Shown here: positions 1-7,930 of the stretch, one piece after another
Layout: each line of letters opens with the position of its first letter
Position numbering within the stretch: the stretch's first letter is position 1
NCBI GenBank assembly: GCA_024707255.1
Contig: JANQAC010000001.1
Coordinates: 1,054,001-1,118,000, forward strand
From: Asticcacaulis sp.
GTDB taxonomy: Bacteria; Pseudomonadota; Alphaproteobacteria; Caulobacterales; Caulobacteraceae
Length of the DNA: 64,000 bases
Direction of reading: 5' to 3'
Translations under genes and position numbers: made by a program
The notes under the pieces: model-generated
Told to the model about the DNA's origin: nothing
The model's database searches: none
Seen by the model: only the letters and a program-made list of their open reading frames with translations

Positions 1-26
1 CACGACGGCCGAGACCGCCGGTCCTC

Positions 27-57
27 AGAGCGAACCTTTCGCTCTAAGTTTTTGTTT
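27..57 (+). terminator. Rho-independent terminator of an upstream gene
   Basis: An 8-bp perfect stem (AGAGCGAA, three-base loop, TTCGCTCT) is followed by a T-rich run. It would end transcription of a plus-strand gene lying before the window, and it separates that gene from the peptidase starting at 123. Confidence 0.7.
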
Positions 58-122
58 TGTCGCGCAATATTTCCGAAAAGTGGTGGCCACTTTATCGGAT
101 TGCGCTTTAGGGGTGCCTCCAC

Positions 123-2258
123 ATGAAACTGCTGAAAATTCTTGCCGGCTCGACAGCTCTCACAGCTTTTGCGTTTGGCCTTGCGCCGGCTCACGCCGCC
201 GAGTGCTTCGACGCCTATTGCCATATGCAGAGCCTGGAAAGCGTCGACGCCCTGCTGGCTGCCGACACCTCCACCGGCAGCGACGATGCCGCGCCCAATA
301 CGGTGGCGAAAAAATACGGCGCCTGGGGCATCGATATTTCCGGCATGGACACCTCGGTCAAGCCGGGCGACAGCTTCTTCGATTATGTCAACGGCACGGC
401 GGTGAAGGAAATGGTCATCCCGGCCGACCGCACCTCCTATGGCAGCTTCCTGGCCCTGCGGGAACTCTCCGAAAACCGCATGAAGGTGCTGGTAACCGGC
501 CTCGCCTCGCAGACCGGCCTGACTGGCGACGACGCCAGGATCGCCAACCTCTACAACGCCATGATGGACGAGGCGACGATCCAGAAGCTGGATGTCGCGC
601 CGCTGGCCCCGGCCCTGACCGCCATCCGCAACATCAAGACCAAGCCGCAGATGGCCGCCTATATGGGCAAGACCAGTGCCGAGTTCGGCTCCAGCTTCTT
701 CGGCGCTTATATCGATGGCGACGCCAAGAACCCGCAGATGAACGTACTCTATCTCGGCCAGTCGGGCCTGGGCCTGCCGGACCGCGACTACTACCTCAAG
801 GACAGCTTCGCCGACAAGAAGACCAAGTACGAAGCCTATGTGACGAAGATGCTGACTATGGTCGGCTATCCGAACGCCGCTCAGGCCGCCAAGGACATCG
901 TGGCGATGGAAACGAAGATCGCCGAGGTGAGCTGGACCCGCATCGATCGCCGCGACGACACCAAGACCTATAACCCGATGTCGCCGGCCGAACTGGCGAA
1001 ATACGCCCCCGCCTTTGAATGGAAAGCCTATTTTGAGGGCGCCGACCTGACCAAGGCGAAGAAGATCATCGTCAGTGAAAACACCGCCTTCCCGAAAATC
1101 GCCCAGATCTATGCCGATACCCCGCTGGAAACCCTGAAAGCCTGGCAGACCTTCCGCACGGTCGATCAGGCCGCGCCGTATCTTTCCGAACGTTTTGCCA
1201 CCGCCCAATGGGAATTCCGCTCGCGTGACCTCTCCGGCGCCCAGGCCCAGCGCGAACGCTGGAAGCGCGCCATCAGCGTCACCGACGGCGCGCTCGGTGA
1301 AGCCATAGGCCGCGCCTATGTGGCGCAATATTTCCCGGCCGACTCCAAGACCAAGATGGAAGGGCTGGTCGCCGACCTGCGCGCCGCGCTCAAGATCCGC
1401 ATCGAGAACCTGACCTGGATGAGTGCGCCCACCAAGGAAAAGGCGCTGGAAAAACTCTCCAAGTTCGGCGTCAAGATCGCCTATCCGGACAAGTGGCGCG
1501 ACTATTCCGCCCTCGATATCAAGCCGGGCGATCTTTACGGCAATGTCGAGCGGTCATCGGCCTTTGAATGGGCCTGGAACGTCGCCAAGATCGACAAGCC
1601 GGTCGATCCGCTCGAATGGGGCATGACGCCGCAGACCGTCAATGCCTACTATTCGCCGACGCGCAACGAGATCGTCTTCCCCGCCGCCATCCTGCAACCG
1701 CCCTTCTTCGATCCGAACGCCGATATGGCGGTTAATTACGGCGGTATCGGCGGCGTCATCGGTCACGAAATCACCCACGGCTTCGACGACCAGGGCCGCA
1801 ACTATGACGGCGACGGCTTCCTCAAGAGCTGGTGGACCGACGAGGACTCGGCCAAGTTCAACGCCCAGGCCAAGAAATACGGCGAGCAATATGACGCCTT
1901 CGAGCCCCTGCCCGGCGTCCACGTCGAGGGCGGCCTGACCATGGGCGAGAACATCGCCGACCTCGGCGGCAACCTGCTCGGTCTCGACGCCTACCGCATC
2001 TCGCTGCATGGCGCCGAAGCGCCTGTGCTGGACGGCTTCACCGGCGACCAGCGCGTCTTCATGGGCTTCGCCCAGGTCTGGCGCTCGAAGTACCGTGACG
2101 ACGCCGTCAAGCAGCAGGTCGCCACCGATCCGCACTCGCCAGCCGTCTTCCGCGTCATCGGTCCGGTGCGCAATATCGACGACTGGTACAAGGCGTTCAA
2201 TGTCCAGCCGGGCGAGAAATACTACCTGGCGCCGGAAGACCGCGTCCGCATCTGGTAA
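123..2258 (+). CDS. M13 family zinc metallopeptidase (neprilysin/PepO-like)
   Basis: A 711-residue secreted zinc endopeptidase. Residues 1-25 form a Sec signal peptide ending AHA. The M13 N-terminal domain fills most of the protein and the catalytic domain follows. The zinc motif HEITH is at about 548-552 and the third-ligand motif ENIADLGG is near 609, so the active site looks complete. The C-terminus ends in RVRIW, like the CxxW-type end of this family without the Cys. The length matches bacterial M13 enzymes of about 680-720 residues. It probably degrades peptides in the periplasm. It stands alone between terminators at 27-57 and 2400-2430. The ATG at 123 is preceded by only a weak ribosome site. 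Confidence 0.95.
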   Translation: MKLLKILAGSTALTAFAFGLAPAHAAECFDAYCHMQSLESVDALLAADTSTGSDDAAPNTVAKKYGAWGIDISGMDTSVKPGDSFFDYVNGTAVKEMVIPADRTSYGSFLALRELSENRMKVLVTGLASQTGLTGDDARIANLYNAMMDEATIQKLDVAPLAPALTAIRNIKTKPQMAAYMGKTSAEFGSSFFGAYIDGDAKNPQMNVLYLGQSGLGLPDRDYYLKDSFADKKTKYEAYVTKMLTMVGYPNAAQAAKDIVAMETKIAEVSWTRIDRRDDTKTYNPMSPAELAKYAPAFEWKAYFEGADLTKAKKIIVSENTAFPKIAQIYADTPLETLKAWQTFRTVDQAAPYLSERFATAQWEFRSRDLSGAQAQRERWKRAISVTDGALGEAIGRAYVAQYFPADSKTKMEGLVADLRAALKIRIENLTWMSAPTKEKALEKLSKFGVKIAYPDKWRDYSALDIKPGDLYGNVERSSAFEWAWNVAKIDKPVDPLEWGMTPQTVNAYYSPTRNEIVFPAAILQPPFFDPNADMAVNYGGIGGVIGHEITHGFDDQGRNYDGDGFLKSWWTDEDSAKFNAQAKKYGEQYDAFEPLPGVHVEGGLTMGENIADLGGNLLGLDAYRISLHGAEAPVLDGFTGDQRVFMGFAQVWRSKYRDDAVKQQVATDPHSPAVFRVIGPVRNIDDWYKAFNVQPGEKYYLAPEDRVRIW

Positions 2259-2305
2259 CCAGGGTCACAGACCCTGGACCCGGAATCGTGATGGTGGATG
2301 TGCTT

Positions 2306-2334
2306 CTCCTCCCCATTTCCTAAATGGGGAGGAG
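2306..2334. repeat. Perfect palindrome, partial copy of the dispersed CCTCCCC/GGGGAGG repeat
   Basis: Two 13-bp arms (CTCCTCCCCATTT and its complement) surround a 3-base loop. The same CTCCCC/GGGGAG core occurs at 3368-3537, 4908-4973, 28358-28426 and 34165-34249. A fragment of the tail sequence (TTTCTTGCTTAC) also appears at about 2442-2453. Confidence 0.7.
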
Positions 2335-2399
2335 TCGAGCAAGCGCAGCCGTCAGGCGAAGCGCGTCGAGACGGAGGGGCGCCTTGCTTCATTTAATGT

Positions 2400-2430
2400 A
2401 AAGCCCGCCTCGAAAGAGGCGGGCTTTACT
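2400..2430 (+). terminator. Rho-independent terminator
   Basis: A 12-bp perfect GC-rich stem (AAGCCCGCCTC arm) is capped by a GAAA tetraloop and ends in TTT. It lies about 140 bp after the peptidase stop and before the response regulator, so it probably ends the peptidase transcript. Confidence 0.75.
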
Positions 2431-2560
2431 GTTGCGATGGGATTTCTTGCTTACTCCCCACATAACAAAAAAACGTCGCGCTCACCCCTGCTTAACACCC
2501 CTGTGATAACACCGTTTCCAAATTCATCCGTCTTAAGGCGGTCATACAGGGGCAGACATC

Positions 2561-3358
2561 ATGGCAAACGGCTTGGCGCTGATTATCGAGGACAGCCAGA
2601 CTCAGGCGCAGATCATCGGGCGTATGCTCGAAGATGAAGACTGGACCTATGTGCTGGCCAAGACCCTGGAAGATGCCGAACATGTCATACAACACCAGCA
2701 CCCGACCCTGTTGTGTGTCGACGTTTTTCTGGGTGAGGAAAACACCCTGCCGCATCTTGGGCGTCTGCGCGATATGGCGCTGGAGGCAACCATCGCCGTC
2801 ATGACGGCCGGTGACCGCCGCGAAGCCATCGAGGAAACGCTCAATGCGGCCCGCAAGGCCAAGGTCGATTACATCCTGCGTAAACCTTTCTTCCGCAATC
2901 AGGTGCGCGCCATCGTCAAATCGGCCGAACAGGATCAGGCCGAAGGCCGGCACCGCCTGCACGCGCTCGTCATCGATGACAGCCAGACCCTGGGCATCAT
3001 GACCGGCCAGATGCTGAGTGACGCCGGCTACCGTGTCAGTGTCGTCAAATCGATGGAAGAAGCCCTCGATAATGTCGATATCGCCCACGTCGACCTCGTG
3101 CTGTCGGATATCTTCATGCCAGGCATGGGCGGACTGGCCGGCATCAAGATCATCAAGACGACTTGGCCGTGGGTGAAGATCCTCGCCATGTCGGCCGGAT
3201 TGAACACCCGCATTTCGCCCGAACGCGCCGTTTCGGCTGCGGTCAAGGCGGGCGCCGATGCGGAAATCTGCAAGCCCTTCAAAGCAGCCCAGCTTGTGCA
3301 TCTGACGCTGGAAATGATGGCCACATCACCTGCGCCCCGCAGCGAGAGGCTGGCTTAA
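2561..3358 (+). CDS. Response regulator with two receiver domains (REC-REC)
   Basis: The 265-residue protein consists of two CheY-like receiver domains and no output domain. Domain 1 (about 5-125) has the acidic pair at 10-11, the phospho-acceptor Asp54 in CVDVF, and Lys in RKPFF. Domain 2 (about 134-255) has IDD, the acceptor Asp near 183 in LSDIFMPG, and Lys in CKPF. Both sites look phosphorylatable. Without a DNA-binding or enzymatic domain it probably works by protein contact, in a phosphorelay or as an adaptor. No histidine kinase is adjacent, so the partner is unknown. Confidence 0.88.
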   Translation: MANGLALIIEDSQTQAQIIGRMLEDEDWTYVLAKTLEDAEHVIQHQHPTLLCVDVFLGEENTLPHLGRLRDMALEATIAVMTAGDRREAIEETLNAARKAKVDYILRKPFFRNQVRAIVKSAEQDQAEGRHRLHALVIDDSQTLGIMTGQMLSDAGYRVSVVKSMEEALDNVDIAHVDLVLSDIFMPGMGGLAGIKIIKTTWPWVKILAMSAGLNTRISPERAVSAAVKAGADAEICKPFKAAQLVHLTLEMMATSPAPRSERLA

Positions 3359-3367
3359 AAAACCTTA

Positions 3368-3537
3368 TACCTCCCCATTTTAATGGGGAGGGGGACCGCG
3401 CCTGCAAGGCGTGGTGGTGGGGTTTCTTGCTTACTTAATAGTATCGCGGGTGGTTAGTCAGAAAGAAGAATCCCCACCACCAACGCGCAAAGGGCGCGTC
3501 GGTCCCCCTCCCCGGCAAAGCCGGGGAGGTATAAAAC
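3368..3537. repeat. Paired, inverted copies of a REP-like palindromic repeat
   Basis: Copy A (about 3368-3433) reads TACCTCCCC-hairpin-GGGGAGG, then GGGACCGCG, a GTGGTGGTGGGG stretch and TTTCTTGCTTAC. Copy B (about 3463-3537) is the same unit on the other strand, with a GC-rich hairpin (CCGGC/GCCGG instead of CCATT/AATGG). The head-to-head arrangement is that of a REPIN doublet. It fills the gap between the response regulator and the small membrane gene. Single copies occur at 4908, 28358 and 34165. Confidence 0.75.
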
Positions 3538-3539
3538 CG

Positions 3540-3758
3540 CTAAGATTTCTTCCGGTTCACAAAACGAACAAGTGCCATAACTATTCCAGTAATCGTCAGG
3601 ATGCTGCCGATCCCGACAGATACGGGCATGACCGTCATGCCGAACAACGCACCCGCGTTATCGCTTTCATACTCAAAGAAATACCACGTAAGCCATATGC
3701 TGCCTCCAATCAGCAGCAAGCCGAGCATAATTAAACTGATTGGCAAAGCTACACGCAT
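3540..3758 (-). CDS. Small two-helix membrane protein
   Basis: About 72 residues with two hydrophobic segments (about 4-24 and 42-64) separated by an acidic stretch (EYESDN). The C-terminus is basic (NRKKS). I prefer the ATG at 3758 because it overlaps the stop of the upstream TetR gene as TAATG and follows a GGGCGGG ribosome site at good spacing. ATGs at 3767 and 3785 are alternatives. Coupling to the TetR gene suggests co-transcription and perhaps a shared role. The family is not recognised. Confidence 0.65.
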   Translation of the reverse strand: MRVALPISLIMLGLLLIGGSIWLTWYFFEYESDNAGALFGMTVMPVSVGIGSILTITGIVMALVRFVNRKKS

Positions 3759-4384
3759 TACCGACATCCCGCCCGGATCAGCCATTCGATCTCATCCGCC
3801 AGTTTCTGCGGCGGCACGGCGATCAGGCGTTCTTCCAGCCCGATATAGACCACCCCGTGCACCGCCGAAAACAGCGTGCGGGCGCGGATGGTCAGGGCCT
3901 CCGGCGGCGCATCCGGCAGGATCACCGATAGCGGCGCCCCGACATGACGGAACAGGCCGAGCTGCGCCTCAACCGCCCATTCCGGCAGCGGCGTCGTGAT
4001 CCGAACCTCGAACATCATCCGCCACAGGGGCAAATTCTCTCTGGCAAAGCGGAAATAGGTCAGCGCCACCGCTACCAGGCGATCGAGCGCCTCGTCGCGC
4101 GTCGTCATCGGCAGGTGCGCCGTCTCACGTTCGAACAGGGCGTCCAGCCGCCCTTGCGTGCGCACGGTGATGCGCAGCAGCAGGTCGTCCATATCCTGCA
4201 CGATATTATAAAGCCCGCCCAGCGCCACGCCGATATCGGCCGCCAGATCGCGCGCTTTCAGCGTATGCGCCCCCGTATCGCAGATGCGTTTTTCCGCGCC
4301 GGCCAGCAGGGCTTCGAGCTGGGCCTGGCGGCGATCGGCGGTGCTTGTGGATATAGGTTTGGCGGATACAGGTTTGGCGGGCAT
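3758..4384 (-). CDS. TetR/AcrR family transcriptional regulator
   Basis: A 208-residue repressor. The N-terminal helix-turn-helix lies at about 20-70 (LEALLAGAEKRI, then DLAADIGVALGGLYNI). The C-terminal ligand domain resembles the WHG/TetR_C_33 type (FRFARENLPLWRMMFE). Three palindromes of the form TGAAC-N3-GTTCA lie just upstream, so it very likely represses its own gene and the divergent transcript. The ligand is unknown. The downstream small membrane gene overlaps its stop codon. Confidence 0.88.
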   Translation of the reverse strand: MPAKPVSAKPISTSTADRRQAQLEALLAGAEKRICDTGAHTLKARDLAADIGVALGGLYNIVQDMDDLLLRITVRTQGRLDALFERETAHLPMTTRDEALDRLVAVALTYFRFARENLPLWRMMFEVRITTPLPEWAVEAQLGLFRHVGAPLSVILPDAPPEALTIRARTLFSAVHGVVYIGLEERLIAVPPQKLADEIEWLIRAGCR

Positions 4385-4405
4385 GAACGGCTCACTGAAA
4401 ATTTT

Positions 4406-4475
4406 TGAACAAAGTTCATTTTATTGTTGAACGCCGTTCAAATTCACGCTACATAACAATTGTGAACGGCGTTCA
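4406..4475. promoter_or_regulatory. Three tandem TetR-type operator palindromes
   Basis: Three copies of TGAAC-N3-GTTCA lie at 4406-4418, 4428-4440 and 4463-4475. The last two have GCC or GGC in the middle, giving TGAACGCCGTTCA. Centres are 22 and 35 bp apart, close to whole helical turns. They occupy the divergent region between the TetR start (4384) and the short plus-strand reading frame at 4480. They are the natural binding sites for the adjacent TetR protein. Confidence 0.82.
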
Positions 4476-4479
4476 TATC

Positions 4480-4563
4480 ATGGTTCGCCCCCGTGAGAAA
4501 GCGCTGTTTCACACGCACTCTACGCCTCTGGGAGGGGCCGGATGTTTCATCATCCGGAAATGA
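4480..4563 (+). CDS. Possible 27-residue reading frame next to the TetR operators
   Basis: An ATG five bases past the third operator opens a 27-codon frame starting MVRPREKAL. No clear ribosome site is present, and part of the operator would lie in its 5' leader. It may be a leader peptide, the remnant of a longer gene, or chance. The following 100 bp contain a GC-rich hairpin around 4580-4650. Confidence 0.2.
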   Translation: MVRPREKALFHTHSTPLGGAGCFIIRK

Positions 4564-4666
4564 GGGGGATTTGAGTGACGCGTACCGGGCGGCGGTGGGA
4601 TAGCGCCGCCGCCCGGCTTCGGCTCCGCCGGTGGGGTTCGCCGGACTTATTTAGGGATTTCGAGAG

Positions 4667-4906
4667 ATGAAACGCCTGATCTTCGCCGTCACCGCCGCGA
4701 CCCTGCTGACCCTGGCCCTGTGGGTCGCCTTCCAGGCCGCCAGTCCGAATATGCGCGGTTTCGCCTATGCCGACCGTGACTGGAACCGCGACCTGGCCCT
4801 GGCCGGCAATGACCTGCCGGTGCTGTTGAAATATAATCCGACCGATGGTGCCAGCTATGCCGGCCAGGTGCGCACCTCGATGAAGCTGACGAGCGTGCAG
4901 CCTTAG
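4667..4906 (+). CDS. Small exported or membrane-anchored hypothetical protein
   Basis: 79 residues. An N-terminal hydrophobic segment (about 4-24) acts as signal peptide or anchor, followed by a polar domain of about 50 residues with no recognised family. The ATG follows a short GAGAG ribosome site. It is the first sizeable gene downstream of the TetR operators on the plus strand and could be the repressor's target, but a 100-bp GC-rich hairpin region lies between. No function is proposed. Confidence 0.5.
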   Translation: MKRLIFAVTAATLLTLALWVAFQAASPNMRGFAYADRDWNRDLALAGNDLPVLLKYNPTDGASYAGQVRTSMKLTSVQP

Positions 4907-4907
4907 G

Positions 4908-4973
4908 CAAACCCCCCACCACCACTGCCTAAGAAGGGGCGCGCGCCCCCCAGTAAACTGGGGAGGTATGTAA
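4908..4973. repeat. REP-like palindromic repeat, single inverted copy
   Basis: It reads on the minus strand as CTTACATACCTCCCC-hairpin (CCAGT/ACTGG)-GGGG, a GC-rich middle, and the GTGGTGGTGGGG tail. It is the same unit as at 3368-3537, with compensating changes in the hairpin arms. It starts directly after the 4667-4906 stop codon. Confidence 0.7.
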
Positions 4974-5116
4974 GAGTATCGATCCGCCTTAAGGCGCAGA
5001 AGCCACACCCGATAGCGGATCGTCACCGGACACTCCCCCGCCAGGGATTATCCTTGCCAGAGCCTGTGGATAGGGCTAGTCTTTAGTCTTAATCTTTGAT
5101 TAAGCGGAGGGGTGCC

Positions 5117-5704
5117 GTGTTCGGGCTTAGGTTCAAGGTATTGATACTGGCGGGCGCCGTAAGCGCCATATCCCTGCCCTGCGCCGCGCAGGAAATTGTC
5201 GCCGCCGCCCCGTCCAACCAGTACGCCCTCGCCGCCGGCGATGTGGCGGTCAGTGCCGTGGCCCAGCTCAATGACGCCGCAGAAACCGCCCACGTCCAAG
5301 AAAAAATAGATCTTTACAAGCAGTTGATGGAACTGAATGGCGTGGCGCGCAATGTGCGCGAGGTCATTAACGCCACCAAGACCGCCACCCGCCTGATCGT
5401 CATCGACCGCGCCGGCCTGACCACGCTGACGCCGGAGCAGGACGCGCGCTACAACCAGATAGCCGACAAGATCCTGCTCGAAACGCAGAACAGCCTGATC
5501 GAAAACATCGCCGAAGCCCAGGCCCCGGCCTTCAGCTCGGATGAAATCCAGCAGCTTATCACCGCGAATTCGTCGATCGCCGCCGCTAAATACAATGCCG
5601 CCAAGTTCATGCAGCAGGATGCATCGGCCAGCGAGGTCCAGACCTACATGGTCGAGGCGGTGATCAAGATCATCAAGACCTTTACGGAATCGCAGGCAAG
5701 CTAG
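5117..5704 (+). CDS. Secreted DUF2059-like protein
   Basis: About 195 residues from a GTG at 5117, chosen because AAGCGGAGGGG sits just upstream; an in-frame ATG at 5096 would overlap that site. A signal peptide (about 1-26, ending CAAQ) precedes an all-helical domain rich in Ala, Gln and Asp, including LYKQLMELNGVARNV and a TPEQDARYNQI stretch, as in DUF2059-like periplasmic proteins. The next gene has a similar domain, so the two may be an old duplication. The function of the family is unknown and the assignment is by pattern only. Confidence 0.6.
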   Translation: MFGLRFKVLILAGAVSAISLPCAAQEIVAAAPSNQYALAAGDVAVSAVAQLNDAAETAHVQEKIDLYKQLMELNGVARNVREVINATKTATRLIVIDRAGLTTLTPEQDARYNQIADKILLETQNSLIENIAEAQAPAFSSDEIQQLITANSSIAAAKYNAAKFMQQDASASEVQTYMVEAVIKIIKTFTESQAS

Positions 5705-5745
5705 GTCACGGCGGCCAATAACAGAGAACTTTTTGGGGGTAGGGT

Positions 5746-6730
5746 TTGGCGTCGGTATCTTTTAAACGGTTAAGCATCAGTGTGTTTGCCTTGCTCGCCA
5801 TGCCGGCATTATCCGCGCACGCGCAGACGGCCCTGACCGTCAATCAATCGACGCAGTTTCAAGCCTATCTCAACCAGGGCATAGGCCAGCCAGCGCGCAC
5901 ACCGAGCGATACCCAGGACGAGATCAACCGCGCTGTCATGCAGACGATGAACAGCCTGACGCCTGAGCAACTGGCCAGAATCCACCGCGGCCCCGGTCAA
6001 CCCGGTCCGCAAGAAGGTGGAGCTTGTCCGTGACGCCGCCGACGCCGGCGTGACCGACGAAACGGCGCCCATAAAGAAAGCCAAAACCAGGGGAATGCTG
6101 GCCATTCTCGATCTCGGGGCGCCGGATGCGGGCACGCCCAGCATCGCCTATGGCCTGGCCACCGGTCAGGGCGCGGCGCCGGTTGTGCCGGCATCGGCCA
6201 ATTTCGACCATGAAACCGCCGCCGCTGTGCTGGCGGCCTTCAAGGCGCCGGCTGGTCAGACACCGAACCCGACCGCCGAAAGCGCGGCAAGCTTCGCCGC
6301 CGCACCCGTGCTCGATCCCGCCCTGGAGGAACGCGTCGACCTGGCCCGCGCCGTCTACCGCATCGACGGCACGGATGCGCTGGTGCGCCACTTCATCGCC
6401 ACCCAGCACATGAAGCTGATCATCGGCGAGGTCGCCAACCATATCGACTTCTCCAAGCTGTCGGACAGCGACAAGTATCGTCTGGCCGCCATCGCTGCCG
6501 TGGCCCAGACCGAGCTTGAGGAAAAGGTCATCCGAATGAATGCCCTGGTCCAGGCGCAGACCCTGACGAAGCCGGAACTGCTGCAACTGCTGGCCGCCTA
6601 CGACAACGACGCCCAGCGCAAGCTGACCGATATGCGCCTGCATGATGACGGCAAGGTCGATCGCGCCGCCGAACTGGATATCCGCCTGGCGCAGTTCCAG
6701 ATCGTCAAGGACTTCGAGGCGACACATTAA
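5746..6730 (+). pseudogene. Second secreted DUF2059-like protein, frame broken by one indel
   Basis: The first frame (TTG at 5746 after GGGGGTAGGG) encodes a signal peptide ending SAHAQ and about 55 further residues. Near 5975-6000 the coding signal moves to another frame that runs to 6730 with no stop. Joined, the protein has about 328 residues, and its C-terminal 130 residues (LARAVYRIDGTDALVRHFI onward) are DUF2059-like. A GTG at 6017 could start the second part but would lack a signal peptide. A sequencing indel is as likely as real decay. It follows the paralogous gene at 5117 by 41 bp. Confidence 0.65.
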
Positions 6731-6796
6731 AGCCATACCTTGCGGCACGCCTGAAAACGGCTAAGAATAATGTCTTGACCGTTTGAGAGACTCCGC

Positions 6797-7930
6797 ATGA
6801 AACGCCTGACCGCCATCGCCGCCGCCTGTATTGCCCTGTCCACGCCGGCCTTGTTCACCTCGGTAATGGCCCAGACCGTCTATACCGGTGACAAGGTCGA
6901 TGGCGCGGCGGTGATCGACAAACTGGATGTGGCGGACATGCCCTCCGGCCAGGTGACGAAACTATATTTCCGCGTGACGGATACGTCCATCGGTCAGGGC
7001 TGGTATGTGCCGGTGATCGTGGTCAAAGGCGCGAAGCCGGGCCCGAAACTTCTGATCACCGCCGGCATTCATGGTGATGAGTTGAACGGCATTTCCGTTT
7101 TGCAGCACCTGGTGCAATCGATCGATCCCAAGACACTTTCAGGCACACTGGTCGCCGTGCCCGGCCTGAATACCCCCGGCCTGCTGCATTCGACGCGCGG
7201 CTTCACCGCCGACGAGATCGGTACCAATGGCGACAACCTCAACCGCGCCATGCCGGGCAATACCGAAGGCGGCCCCTCATCGCGCTATGCCGGCCGGCTG
7301 TGGCACCAGATCTTCATCGGCAATGCCGATTTCGCCATCGACCTGCACACCCAGTCGCGCGGCGGCGCCTATCCCGGCTATGTTTTTGCCCAGACCGGCG
7401 CCGCGCGCCAGATTGCCGACCTCCTGCGGCCCGATGTCATCGGCATGGATGCCGGCGTGGAGGGCACGGTCGAGAACATGCTTAATCCGGCTGGCATCCC
7501 GGCAGTGACCTATGAACTGGGCGGTCCGGAAACCTTCAATGACGCCATGATCATCCGCGCCATGCGCGGCGTCCGCAATGTCATGATCGGCAAGGGGATG
7601 CTTGAGGGTAAACCAGATCTCAGCGATGCTGCGCCCTTCGTCGGCAATGTCGTCACCGATATCGACAGTCCGCGCGGCGGCTGGACCACGGTGAAGGTGA
7701 AGCTGAAGGATGATGTGAAAAAGGGCGATGTGGTGGCCACGGTCAGCAATCCCTTCGGCGAAACCATCGCCACCATCACCGCACCGTCTGACGGCCATGT
7801 GCTTTCCATAGCCACCGATCCACGCACCGAACCCGGCGACATGGTCGTGCGCCTGATCGCCTGGTCGGACCAGGGTGTCTGCGCCCAGACCGGCTGCCCG
7901 GATACGGCCCCGATGGTCAAGAGCCAGTAA
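6797..7930 (+). CDS. Succinylglutamate desuccinylase/aspartoacylase family hydrolase (M14-like), secreted
   Basis: A 377-residue exported zinc hydrolase. The signal peptide ends MAQT at about residue 27. Zinc ligands are His and Glu in GIHGDELNG (about 90-98) and His in DLHTQS (about 183-188), and the catalytic Glu is in TYELGG (about 237-242). A C-terminal beta domain (about 290-355) is the lipoyl-like part of AstE/AspA proteins. It removes an acyl or similar group from an amide-linked substrate; the export signal rules out a standard cytoplasmic AstE role. The stop is directly followed by the GTG of the TPR-sulfotransferase, so the two genes are probably translated together. Confidence 0.85.
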   Translation: MKRLTAIAAACIALSTPALFTSVMAQTVYTGDKVDGAAVIDKLDVADMPSGQVTKLYFRVTDTSIGQGWYVPVIVVKGAKPGPKLLITAGIHGDELNGISVLQHLVQSIDPKTLSGTLVAVPGLNTPGLLHSTRGFTADEIGTNGDNLNRAMPGNTEGGPSSRYAGRLWHQIFIGNADFAIDLHTQSRGGAYPGYVFAQTGAARQIADLLRPDVIGMDAGVEGTVENMLNPAGIPAVTYELGGPETFNDAMIIRAMRGVRNVMIGKGMLEGKPDLSDAAPFVGNVVTDIDSPRGGWTTVKVKLKDDVKKGDVVATVSNPFGETIATITAPSDGHVLSIATDPRTEPGDMVVRLIAWSDQGVCAQTGCPDTAPMVKSQ

